DNA from: Thiodiazotropha sp050291245
Lineage (GTDB): Bacteria > Pseudomonadota > Gammaproteobacteria > Chromatiales > Chromatiaceae
DNA: 64,000 nucleotides
Assembly: GCA_050291245.1 (NCBI GenBank)
Contig: JBNKJP010000035.1
Location: forward strand, 1 to 64,000
Direction: 5' to 3'
Position 1 is the first letter of the stretch, and each line of letters opens with the position of its first letter. Below the pieces are notes generated by a model. That model searched no databases. It was not told the DNA's origin and saw only the letters and a list, made by a program, of their open reading frames with translations. Below, one piece after another: positions 15,822 through 23,870 of this stretch. Made by a program: the position numbers and the translations under genes.

Positions 15822-17517
15822 GGGTCACCGGCTCCAGCCCGCGGAAGACACTGCAGAGTTCAAAGACCGCTCTTTCCGGTAACAGCGACTTATGCTGACA
15901 GTACTTGGCAACCAGCTTCGCCAGGCCCTTGATGTCGCGTCCGCTGGCCTGGGGAAAGGTCTCCGCCAGCCAATCCAATATACCGGCATCCAGGCCCAAG
16001 CCGAACTGTTGACTCATGACCGTCCAGATACGCCGCCGCTCTTCCCGGTCCGGTGGTTGGTAACGGATCAAGGCGATGCAGCGCGAGACGATCGCCTCGT
16101 CGATGTCATCCACCCGATTGGTAGTGAGAAACAGCAGGCCGTTGAAATACTCCAGCACACGCAGAAAAACCCCGACCACCGCGTTCGCGGCAATGTTGTC
16201 ATCCCGGCGTTTAATGTAGACATCGGCCTCGTCGATCAGCATCACCGCCCCCCAGCGCTGGGCGCGGATCAATGCCTGCTTGAGGGCGACTTCCATCTCG
16301 CTCACATTCAGGCCCAACTGCCCCGAGTGGACCCGGTAGAGGGGTCGTTTGATGATCTCCGCGTAGACCTCCGCGGTGAGGGTCTTGCCGACACCCGGTG
16401 GACCGGCGCACAACACGGTGGTTCCCCCGGACTTGCCTTCGACGATGTCATCCATCAGCAGGTCCATCTCGGCGGTGAGGATATCGATCAGGTCGGTATG
16501 GCGCTCCGGCAGTACCAGTTTCTCCCGGAGGTCCGGCTGGTAGGCGTAAGGGCGCAGGTTGTCCACGTGCACCCAGAGATGGTGGTGCAGATCGAGATGA
16601 TAGAGCAGGATGTAACCGTGCACCGGCAACTCGGTGAACAGGTTGCCGGGTATTTCCTCGTGCAACTGCTCGGCCGCCTGCTCCACCTGGTCGGAGTAGC
16701 GGGTACTGCGACCCGCCTTGCGCAGGTACTTGACCAGAATGTCACCGTTGGTGTCGACGCTCAGCGCCCGCTCTTTGAGCATGTCCTCGTCGTTGACCAG
16801 ACGTGCCCACCCACCCGACGATGAGAGCACCACACGGCTCTTGCGCGACCAGTCGGTGTTGCGGTGCGAAGCGCCGGGATCCTCCGCGAAGTAGCCCGTA
16901 CCCGAGCCGGAAAACTGCTTGCCGTGTTGTGTACGCCAGGAGAAATAGTGTTCGGCGGACCGGTCATAGGCCTCGATGAGCGCGGGTGTCTCCTTGAGAA
17001 ATCCCTTTTCCGCAAACAGCTCGGCAATCGTGCGTGCGCACAAATCCCGTTCCCGGATGATCAGGCTCAGGGTATCAATCCTGGCCATGGTATTGGCCTT
17101 CAGGTCGATCAGTACCCGCCCTGCCTCCTCCTCACCGGGCGGGGTGAAGTCGATGCGCATCACCAGGTAAGGCATGGGGGTGCCCCGGGCATTGGCTTTA
17201 AACAGCCAGCCTCGGATGCCGTCCTTGATCAGGAACTCCGCGATATCGGGCACCAGGCGTTCCAGCTCACCCTCCTGATACCGATGTCCTTCTTGGCGGA
17301 TGGCCTCATGCAGGGTGGCGATCTGCGCGGCCTTGCCTTGCATGGTTGGACCGGCCGCCCGGTAGAGCTCGTGCAGATAGCCCAGTTGCGAGGGCGAAAA
17401 GGCGCTCAGTGGCATCTCCGCACGATTGGAAATTCTCAGTTGTTGCCCCAGCGGCGACAGATCGGGAAAGGTCTCGATCATGGCCTGGGCATAAGCGCGT
17501 TCGATCTGCAGTTTCAT
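15814..17517 (-). CDS. AAA+ ATPase with large unknown N-terminal region
   Basis: A 567-residue cytoplasmic protein. The C-terminal AAA+ module (about 330-555) has Walker A (GPPGVGKT), Walker B (AVMLIDEADV), a sensor-1 motif (LFLTTNRVDD) and an arginine-finger region (AIVSRCIAL). The first 320 residues match nothing I recognise; they contain alpha/beta segments and a histidine-rich stretch (HLDLHHHLWVHVD). The domain layout resembles remodelling ATPases of the CbbX or NorQ type only in general. The coupled downstream gene is NifX-like, so a role in handling a metal cofactor or activating an enzyme is possible but not shown. Confidence 0.82.
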   Translation of the reverse strand: MKLQIERAYAQAMIETFPDLSPLGQQLRISNRAEMPLSAFSPSQLGYLHELYRAAGPTMQGKAAQIATLHEAIRQEGHRYQEGELERLVPDIAEFLIKDGIRGWLFKANARGTPMPYLVMRIDFTPPGEEEAGRVLIDLKANTMARIDTLSLIIRERDLCARTIAELFAEKGFLKETPALIEAYDRSAEHYFSWRTQHGKQFSGSGTGYFAEDPGASHRNTDWSRKSRVVLSSSGGWARLVNDEDMLKERALSVDTNGDILVKYLRKAGRSTRYSDQVEQAAEQLHEEIPGNLFTELPVHGYILLYHLDLHHHLWVHVDNLRPYAYQPDLREKLVLPERHTDLIDILTAEMDLLMDDIVEGKSGGTTVLCAGPPGVGKTLTAEVYAEIIKRPLYRVHSGQLGLNVSEMEVALKQALIRAQRWGAVMLIDEADVYIKRRDDNIAANAVVGVFLRVLEYFNGLLFLTTNRVDDIDEAIVSRCIALIRYQPPDREERRRIWTVMSQQFGLGLDAGILDWLAETFPQASGRDIKGLAKLVAKYCQHKSLLPERAVFELCSVFRGLEPVTHD

Positions 17518-17640
17518 GGGATTCCGTTGATGCCGGGTTCACCCACTCCGCGCAATTCCTGTGCCACACCTTCAACGGGCAGATATCCTGGGTGGTTATG
17601 CCATTCCCGATGTTGCCAATCCAACAACCCGAGGCGTACC

Positions 17641-17680
17641 TGTCATTGTTGCTACAACATTCCGTACACTGAGCGCCGGG
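17641..17680 (+). repeat. Imperfect direct repeat, left copy
   Basis: About 38 bases beginning TGTCATTGTTGCTACAACAT and continuing TCCGTACACTGAG are repeated imperfectly at 19026-19063. The core CATTCCGTAC is identical in both. Together the copies flank the AT-richer stretch with the outer-membrane protein and the frameshifted secreted protein. Confidence 0.5.
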
Positions 17681-17697
17681 CTGTTTAATCGTCCAGG

Positions 17698-18315
17698 TTA
17701 AAACTTGACGCCCAGTGTCAGAAGAAAATTATCCACCCGTATATCTTCCTCAGACTCGTTGCGAACCCAATAACTATCGTATTCGTCGGTTGAAAAAGTT
17801 GCCTCAGCACTGTCATAGGCCGCTTCTATAAAGAAATTGACTGACCCGGGGTTCCCAATCTCAAGACCAAGAGCTCCCAAAACGCCTAGTTTGGCTTTCT
17901 CAGCAACATAGTCACCTTCATTTATATGAAAGCTTGCGCCCAGTCGGGCATAGGGACGAACATGAGCACGCAGCGCAAAGGTATATCCCAATGTTGCTTG
18001 AACCGGCATATCGAGATAGCTGACATCCCCATAGATTACCACAAAAGGCCCAACACCGAAGTCAGCCCTTAAACCGGATCTGAACTGCGATGCATATCGA
18101 TAGGAAAGCCCCATCGGTATCACTCCTGTATCTTCATCATCCAGATAGAGATTATCGTCATGCCAGTCCCAAATCTCTCTTGCGCCTGAAGCATATGAAA
18201 AGCCGATATAGTGGCCGTTATCGGCTACAACTGGTGAGGCGGGTACAAAATATAGTGTTAAGAGTACCGCTACAGAAGTAACAGCCCTGTTTATATTGTA
18301 TGTAGTAGCAAACAT
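17698..18315 (-). CDS. Outer-membrane beta-barrel protein, unknown function
   Basis: A 205-residue exported protein with a signal peptide (VTSVAVLLTLYFVPASPVVA) and alternating hydrophobic/polar strands such as YIGFSYASG, VRPYARLGASFHI and VNFFIEAAYD, ending in the barrel-type terminus FLLTLGVKF. The length fits an eight-stranded OmpA/OmpW-like or OprF-type small barrel. It carries two acidic loops (DLYLD-type DDNLYLDDEDTG, and NESEEDIRVD). Base composition is richer in A and T than that of neighbouring genes. No partner gene is obvious; substrate and role are unknown. Confidence 0.8.
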   Translation of the reverse strand: MFATTYNINRAVTSVAVLLTLYFVPASPVVADNGHYIGFSYASGAREIWDWHDDNLYLDDEDTGVIPMGLSYRYASQFRSGLRADFGVGPFVVIYGDVSYLDMPVQATLGYTFALRAHVRPYARLGASFHINEGDYVAEKAKLGVLGALGLEIGNPGSVNFFIEAAYDSAEATFSTDEYDSYWVRNESEEDIRVDNFLLTLGVKF

Positions 18316-18520
18316 GATATTCAGCTTTGTCCTTATCGATAATAGTTCGGTAAATAGTACCGCCGCGGGATGATATCAAAACACACCTAAAGATTTGGGA
18401 ATGACATTCCTTGAATATGAAATTCTCTTTTTACAGCAAGTTTCTATCAAGGTATAAAAGAACTGTTTTTTTATGAAAAAACAGAATAGGTTTGGATGAA
18501 TTATTTCGGAGAAAATTGAG

Positions 18521-18912
18521 ATGAAGCGTTTTATTTTACTAGTCGCATTGTATGCATTCATCGGCACTGTTTCAGCATACGATGTTATGGAATCAGAGTC
18601 AGACCCAGCCCTTAAAATAGAGAGATAGAACTGGCGCCATTCGATGTAACCCCATTAGAGATAAAAAAGTCTATCATCGATGTAATGATAAAAAGCCGAT
18701 GGGAAATCGTTGAGCATAAAAGGAACTATCTCATTGGTGTCTATAACGGCGTACCAAAAGTGAAAATATCCTTCGATGAAAACATGTTAACGATCAGTGA
18801 AGTACCAACCTCCGCGAACTTCAAAGAGCGCTGGCTGAATACTCTGCAAGGACATATTCTACATCGCCTCAACTACTATCATCAGGTCAGGGTTGCTAAC
18901 CGACTGCTTTGA
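18521..18912 (+). pseudogene. Small secreted protein gene interrupted by a frameshift
   Basis: An ATG at 18521, preceded by GGAG at 18508-18511, opens 35 codons coding a clear signal peptide (MKRFILLVALYAFIGTVSA) and then stops at TAG 18626-18628. Shifting the frame by one base within the GAGAGATAGAA run gives a continuous frame from there to 18912 (ELAPFDVTPLEIKKS, KISFDENMLTISE, LNTLQGHILHRLNYY). Either the gene is broken by a single-base deletion, or the assembly has an error at this spot. Restored, it would be about 130 residues. I do not recognise the family. Confidence 0.65.
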
Positions 18913-18972
18913 TAGCTGGCATACGGTATTTCTTGAAGGATTACCTCAACAGACAAGCGAACGTGACGAACG

Positions 18973-19004
18973 TCAGGTAGATCGGCTATCGTCCGACTAC
19001 CTGA
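18973..19004. other. 12-bp stem-loop after the frameshifted gene
   Basis: TCAGGTAG and CTACCTGA, with inner TCGG/CCGA separated by one bulged A, form a stem of about 12 pairs with a seven-base loop. It has no T-run. It may act as an RNA-stabilising or weak termination structure for the upstream gene. Confidence 0.4.
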
Positions 19005-19025
19005 TGCTGCCACTAATACGGTGGT

Positions 19026-19063
19026 TGTCGTTGTTAATACAGCATTCCGTACTCTGAGAGCGG
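19026..19063 (+). repeat. Imperfect direct repeat, right copy
   Basis: Matches 17641-17680 at roughly three quarters of positions in the same orientation, with an identical CATTCCGTAC core. See the left copy. Confidence 0.5.
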
Positions 19064-19121
19064 ATAATCCTGCATAGCCTATCTTTGACCGCGAGGAACA
19101 GCCGTTGCATGAAAAAACCCC

Positions 19122-19460
19122 ATGAACCCGCAAAACCCTGACAAGATTAATATTTGGGCCCTGCCCAAAGTGGCGGCACTTCGATTACTGCTGCTGACCC
19201 TGGATGAGGCGGTGGATATCGGACACTTGAGTGTCGAAAACGTCGGCTCGAACAACCGTGAAGCCCTGTACCTGAGTGACCGTCGGATCGAGGGGCTGAG
19301 CGCCTACCTGTACACCTATGCTCAAGCCGAAAAGCACTATGGCCTGGAATTGATCTTTCCCGATCAGTCGCGGGGCGTATCGGCACCCTATCAACCCCTG
19401 GAAGGGCTGACCCTGGAACAGACGATCGAGCAACTGTGCCTGCATTTCGATCTGAGCTGA
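19122..19460 (+). CDS. Conserved-looking small protein, unknown function
   Basis: A 112-residue acidic, probably cytoplasmic protein with no signal peptide or membrane segment. The sequence is mostly helical in character (VAALRLLLLTLDEAVDIGHL, LSAYLYTYAQAEKHYGLEL, LTLEQTIEQLCLHFDL). Codon use and balanced composition support it as a real gene. The ribosome binding site is weak; a GAGGAA lies about 30 bases upstream, and an ATG at 19109 starts a different frame. It converges on the rhodanese-ankyrin gene. I do not recognise the family. Confidence 0.65.
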   Translation: MNPQNPDKINIWALPKVAALRLLLLTLDEAVDIGHLSVENVGSNNREALYLSDRRIEGLSAYLYTYAQAEKHYGLELIFPDQSRGVSAPYQPLEGLTLEQTIEQLCLHFDLS

Positions 19461-19503
19461 GCGATAAAGGCCCCCTCAGTCGGACGAAGCCCCGGATAGA
19501 ACC

Positions 19504-20265
19504 CTACCCGGTCTGTTGCATAATCGGCTTGAGGAACCTGAGTACTTCCAGAGTACTGGCACTGTCCAGGGCGTTATATCCGTCGTCGGTACGAATCGCG
19601 GGATCGGCGCCTGCCGCCAGCAACCGCTTGAGCACCGCCAGTTTCCCCGTTGAGGCCGCGTAGATCGCGCTGGTCACCCCGTTGACATTACGGTTGTCTA
19701 CCTTGGCCCCCGCCTCGATCAACCGGTCCACCAGGGCCAGGTCACCGTTGACACAGGCAAACCAGAGGGCGTGATGACCGTCATCATTGATCGGGTTGGG
19801 ATCGGCCCCCTGTTGCAGCAGCCAATCCACCCGCGCCAGATCCCCCTGGAGCGCGGCGAGCATCAGCGCGGACATCCCCAGGTCGATACGACTGTTCAGG
19901 TCATGGGGCTCGAAACCCTGTTCAAGCATCCATGAAACATGGGAATTCATACCATCCGCCTGCTGTGACTGCCATTGTTCAAGGGCCTGCCATCCACCCT
20001 CCAGGTTATAGATCTGGCTCAGGCCGAACTGAGCGAAGAAAGCACAGAGTTCGCGACTCTGGTTGCCGTGATAGCAGTAGACCAGTACCGGTGGATTATC
20101 ACCACGCCGTCGGACCAGGCCGGCGATAAGCTCCTCGCTGGGGGTTACCGATCCGGGCAGTTGTCCACGGCTACGGGACAATTCGTCCCGTTGATCGATG
20201 ATGATCAGACCCGGTATCGCGGTAATACGGCTGAGCAGTTCTGGGTGGATATCGTAATAACTCAT
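19504..20265 (-). CDS. Rhodanese-ankyrin repeat fusion protein
   Basis: A 253-residue cytoplasmic protein. Residues about 5-105 are a single-domain rhodanese with the active-site loop YCYHGNQS, close to the CYHGNSS loop of GlpE, so a sulfurtransferase active with small sulfur donors is likely. Residues about 115-250 contain three to four ankyrin repeats (GMSALMLAALQGDLARVDWL, HHALWFACVNGDLALVDRLI, and TSAIYAASTGKLAVLKRLL). The start is ATG 20265; the frame is open further upstream but without a ribosome binding site. The ankyrin part would direct the sulfurtransferase to a protein partner. No operon partner is visible. Confidence 0.88.
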   Translation of the reverse strand: MSYYDIHPELLSRITAIPGLIIIDQRDELSRSRGQLPGSVTPSEELIAGLVRRRGDNPPVLVYCYHGNQSRELCAFFAQFGLSQIYNLEGGWQALEQWQSQQADGMNSHVSWMLEQGFEPHDLNSRIDLGMSALMLAALQGDLARVDWLLQQGADPNPINDDGHHALWFACVNGDLALVDRLIEAGAKVDNRNVNGVTSAIYAASTGKLAVLKRLLAAGADPAIRTDDGYNALDSASTLEVLRFLKPIMQQTG

Positions 20266-20492
20266 GGATGCAGCCTTGTTCGCAGTTTTTAACCCATAGG
20301 CTTTCGTACCAAGCAATATCCGATCCAGTTTGTGAGAAATGCTGTATTTTTAACAGTAACAGTGAGTTACGACACAACCCCGGATACAGATTGATAGTTG
20401 GAATGGGCGGATCCCGACATTACGTAGTAACACAAACAACCTTCAGGCAAGGGGTGAAGCAGTCGATACCACTCGTCTAATCAAGTTGATTT

Positions 20493-20508
20493 TGTGATAC
20501 AGTTCACA
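20493..20508. promoter_or_regulatory. CRP-like binding site
   Basis: TGTGA, six bases and TCACA match the full CRP consensus half-sites with the correct spacing, flanked by TTT and TTTTA. About 30 bases downstream on the plus strand AAGGAG is followed by a very short open frame that ends at an in-frame TAG. The regulated gene may therefore have been lost; the next plus-strand gene starts about 400 bases away. Confidence 0.5.
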
Positions 20509-20605
20509 TTTTACCTTAATAGTAGAGTGATTAAATAAGGAGCGCCGATTGGATTTGCCGACCTTCGAGTCAATTCAAATCCATTAGTTTCTATCTGTTT
20601 TTTGA

Positions 20606-20833
20606 TCATAAATTTAATAAATTCCTGGCATCGCTTAGTTCCGGGCAATCAAGATCACTGATCGGTTGTCCGCTGGATAGCCCAGTCCACTCATGGCCCT
20701 GATAGAAACCCTTGGCCAGCATTTTTTTACACAGATGAGGGAGGCTGCTGCGGTTGCACCACAGGCAGGGATTTCCCGTGCCCAAGGAATCGCCGCATAT
20801 CCTTTTGATTTTATTGTAGTAATCAAGGAATGA
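20606..20833 (-). pseudogene. Cysteine-rich coding remnant without a start codon
   Basis: An open minus-strand frame of 75 codons reads DYYNKIKRICGDSLG, GNPCLWCNRSSLPHLC, then FYQGHEWTGLSSGQPI and ends in ARNLLNL. The composition, the spaced cysteines (CGDS, CLWC, LPHLC) and codon use look like real protein, perhaps a zinc-binding tail. An in-frame stop lies immediately upstream, and no ATG or GTG with a ribosome binding site precedes it. I take it as the C-terminal remnant of a lost gene; the family is not recognised. Confidence 0.4.
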
Positions 20834-20906
20834 TTACGGACTGATTTGGTAATCCCAGGCATCATGGAACCCGATGCGAAGGCTGAATGAGATACGAGGA
20901 TCGGAA

Positions 20907-23684
20907 ATGCGCAAGGCGTATGAAAAAGGAAACTCTTTGCTGGACAGCGGCTTAAGGAAAAGGCCCCAACCGCTTCTCAATTTCGCAAATCATGTTCAAC
21001 TGATCCCCAAACAAAAATCCGATCTAAAACTGCTGGATTTGGCGAATACCCATGATCTGAAGCTGATTCACCAGATCGGCACCCGTCAGCCACATCACCC
21101 GGCGACCCCGTTGAGTCCACCCAACCAGGACACACTCGAGCTACTGATACAGCTCATCGCATCCTCTTCCCATTCACTTCTTCTGAAGGACAATGGAAAC
21201 ACACTCTATTCGGAAAACAGTCTAAGGGCTGTGCTTTCAGATTATCCCGACAGGATTGATGAGCAGCTGAAACAACCCCTCGACAATGTGATCTATCTGG
21301 ATCGTTTCAATGATTCGAACTCCTACATCACAGAACAACAGCTGAACGATTTTTTTGCCCAGCGGCATATTGAAATCGAACTGTTGAAGCGAACCCTTCT
21401 GGTGGCCAGGAAGCGACTCTCCGCCAATGAACTCAAGCTCAACGATACGATCCAGGAGCGCCAATCAATCCATCAACAGCATGACTACCTAAAAACCGAA
21501 TTACAAATACTGCACACCAAACACCAGCAACGGGAATTTGAGCTCCAGACCAGCTTGAATGAGGTAAGACGCTCCGCACACGAAAACCTGAATGATGCCA
21601 AGGCTGAAATCGCGCATTTAAGGCAGTTGATCGAGGCCAAGGAGGCTTCCCGGCAACAACTCCAGCAGGAGAAGTCTGTATTGGCCAACAGCCTGCAGAC
21701 AGAAACCTCCCGCAATCTGGAGTTTGTTCAACAATCGCGACTATTGGAAGAACGCCTGAAAGGTCTGGAGCTGGTTCTCAGAACCACGCAGCACGCCAGC
21801 AAGGAAGCCGAACTCGTTCATAACAAGACGATGACGGCAATAAAGCAAGAACTTCAACAAGCTCTGACTTTAAATCAAGACCTGAACGAATCACATCAGC
21901 AACTGAAAGCAACGCGCCAACGTGAACAGGCTGACGCCAAGCGACAGCAGGAGAGGATGAAACAGGCCCTGGAAACCGAGAAGCGTCATTCTGACGAAGA
22001 ACACAAGCGCTTAAATTCGGTTATTGTCGGGCTCAATCAACAGTTGGATGCGAACCGCAGCAAGGCGGAACGACAACTCGAGGAAGCTCGACAACAAGCC
22101 CGGGCCGGATCTCAGCTGCTGCTTGAGCGGATGAATCAGGCCCTTGCGAATGAAAAACAGCATGCCCGGGAGGAGCAGACACGGCTGGAAAAAATCAACG
22201 AGGAGCTCACTCAGAAGTTGCGAAAAACCCGCGCTGAGGCCGATCGACAATTGGACGAGGCGCAACGCCAGACACAGGCGGATATCCGCTCACTGCATGA
22301 GCAGATGGACCAGACCATGGAACAGGCTCTGGAGGCCGAAAAGCAGCTTGCCAACGAGGAACGAAGCCGTTTTGTCTCAGCGATCAAAGCACTCAATCAA
22401 CAGTTGGAAGAGAACCGGATTCAATCTGATCGGGCTCTGGATGAAGCAAAATACCAGACGCAGGTGGATATCCAGTCGCTGCAGGAGCGGATGAATCAGG
22501 CCCAGGAACAGGCCCTGGCGGCCGAGAAACAACTGGCAAGCGAAGAGCAGGCGCGTTTCGAATCAGAAATCAAAGCGCTCAATCAACAACTGGAAGAAAA
22601 TCGTATCGAGTCGGAACAGCAACTCGAAGAGATCAAACAACAGGCACAGACCGAATACCAGACTTTACAGGAACAACTTAAGACAATCCGCGCTGAAGCA
22701 CGCAAACAGCAAGACAAACTGTTCGAGCAGGAGACTTTTCTCGAGCAGGAACGCAATACCAGCAGCGGGCTGAGAGACCTGCAGAAGACCACGGAAATGG
22801 CGTTGATAGAGAGTAACAAGCGTCTCAGCGAGACAAAGCAGACTTATCAGGAAAGATTATCAGAACTGCAACATAAGTTGGCTTCTAATAAGGACACATT
22901 GTCGCGACTGGAGAAATCCGAACATCAAGCCCGAACCGCCAACCAGGACTTTTCCTCTCAAAGAGAGGAGCTGGAACAGAACATATCCGATCTGCAAGCA
23001 CAGCTCGAACAACAACGCACGAGCAATGATCAAATCATCCGCGGCCATGAAGAGAAAAGCACACAGCTCGAACAGTCACTCACCGAGATTCGGGAGCGCG
23101 CAAAACGAGCCGATGACACAATTCGCTTGTTAAAGAAAACCCGGCAGAGTCAGAGTGACGGCAAAACACAACTGGAAGACCAGTTGGCAAAACTCAAAAC
23201 TGAGTCGCAGGCCCAACAGGCCGAACTGCGTGCCTCATATGAATCAGAACGGAAGAAAAAGGAATCCTTGCAAAAACAGCTCGAACGCCTTAGAGCCGAG
23301 AAAGATGATTCCACGGAACTTGACCAGATAAAAGAGGAAAACCACCAGCTTAAACGCAAGATCAAAGGAATGCGTGAAGTTCAACGTGACATGGAGAGTC
23401 AGTTGATCGTGGATAGTGATGATGAGGCCAGAAAGTTACACAATGAACTCAAGGCAACCCAGGCAAAACTCAAGAACGCACTGAAACTTGCAAAACAGAG
23501 CAAGGATCTGTTGCGGGAGAATCAGATCCACGAGAGCGCAATCAATATTTTAAGCGAAGATTTGGATGAGTTAACGGAAGAGAAGAATTCACTGCTGAAG
23601 GAACGTGACGAGCTAAAAAAGGAGTTGAGCAAAATCAAACAGCTGCATGCCAAACCAACGGGTGAGAATTGCCCATTGCACTGA
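20907..23684 (+). CDS. Long coiled-coil protein with ~60-residue internal repeats
   Basis: A 925-residue soluble protein. The first 150 residues are a non-coiled head (PLLNFANHVQLIPKQK, and LLIQLIASSSHSLLLK); from about 155 to the end it is almost pure heptad coiled coil, very rich in Gln, Glu, Lys and Leu. Around residues 350-600 four tandem repeats of 58-62 residues occur, each with MxQALxxEKQ, EEQxRF and LNQQLEENR-type blocks. There is no ATPase head, so it is not an SMC protein; a filament-forming or scaffold role is possible. The start at ATG 20907 follows AGGA at good spacing and is preferred to ATG 20874. No partner is visible in the neighbourhood. Confidence 0.85.
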   Translation: MRKAYEKGNSLLDSGLRKRPQPLLNFANHVQLIPKQKSDLKLLDLANTHDLKLIHQIGTRQPHHPATPLSPPNQDTLELLIQLIASSSHSLLLKDNGNTLYSENSLRAVLSDYPDRIDEQLKQPLDNVIYLDRFNDSNSYITEQQLNDFFAQRHIEIELLKRTLLVARKRLSANELKLNDTIQERQSIHQQHDYLKTELQILHTKHQQREFELQTSLNEVRRSAHENLNDAKAEIAHLRQLIEAKEASRQQLQQEKSVLANSLQTETSRNLEFVQQSRLLEERLKGLELVLRTTQHASKEAELVHNKTMTAIKQELQQALTLNQDLNESHQQLKATRQREQADAKRQQERMKQALETEKRHSDEEHKRLNSVIVGLNQQLDANRSKAERQLEEARQQARAGSQLLLERMNQALANEKQHAREEQTRLEKINEELTQKLRKTRAEADRQLDEAQRQTQADIRSLHEQMDQTMEQALEAEKQLANEERSRFVSAIKALNQQLEENRIQSDRALDEAKYQTQVDIQSLQERMNQAQEQALAAEKQLASEEQARFESEIKALNQQLEENRIESEQQLEEIKQQAQTEYQTLQEQLKTIRAEARKQQDKLFEQETFLEQERNTSSGLRDLQKTTEMALIESNKRLSETKQTYQERLSELQHKLASNKDTLSRLEKSEHQARTANQDFSSQREELEQNISDLQAQLEQQRTSNDQIIRGHEEKSTQLEQSLTEIRERAKRADDTIRLLKKTRQSQSDGKTQLEDQLAKLKTESQAQQAELRASYESERKKKESLQKQLERLRAEKDDSTELDQIKEENHQLKRKIKGMREVQRDMESQLIVDSDDEARKLHNELKATQAKLKNALKLAKQSKDLLRENQIHESAINILSEDLDELTEEKNSLLKERDELKKELSKIKQLHAKPTGENCPLH

Positions 23685-23870
23685 GTTTACGTTATCTCGT
23701 TCGCACACTCCGCGTGGGAATGCAGATCGGGGGTACGGATAATTCAGCAAGACTCATCGCCACACCAGGCTTAGGGCGTAGGTTGGGGTGAGGTACGAAC
23801 CCCAACCTGATTCGCGTATTCGTTATCGCTGTGTGGTGTTGGGGTTCTCTCGTCACCCCAACCTACAACC
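23685..23870. other. Intergenic region containing an inverted repeat
   Basis: This gap of 186 bases lies between converging genes and consists largely of the inverted repeat described at 23778-23866. Confidence 0.5.
23778..23866. repeat. Palindromic GTAGGTTGGGGTGA repeat element
   Basis: GTAGGTTGGGGTGA at 23778-23791 is matched by the perfect reverse complement at 23853-23866. Each end forms its own hairpin as well: GGTTGGGGT with ACCCCAACC (23781-23807), and TTGGGGT with ACCCCAA (23839-23861). Elements with GTAGGTTGGG / CCCAACCTAC ends are scattered between genes in many gammaproteobacteria and behave like small non-autonomous mobile or REP-like elements. It lies between the stops of two convergent genes and may terminate both. 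Confidence 0.8.

Larger units (their letters stand above)
20266..20906. other. 640-base gene-poor region
   Basis: No intact gene is seen. The region holds a CRP-like palindrome (20493-20508), a ribosome-binding-site-like AAGGAG at 20537-20543 followed by only a 12-codon frame, and a minus-strand coding remnant (20606-20833). The pattern suggests decay or deletion of one or more genes. Confidence 0.5.

Noticed and set aside
15465..17517. Part of a nitrogen-fixation cluster
   Set aside because: Only one NifX-like domain is present and no nif structural or assembly gene lies nearby.
17641..17700. Integron attC site ending in GTTAAAA
   Set aside because: The required paired inverse core and internal symmetry are missing, and no integrase is seen.
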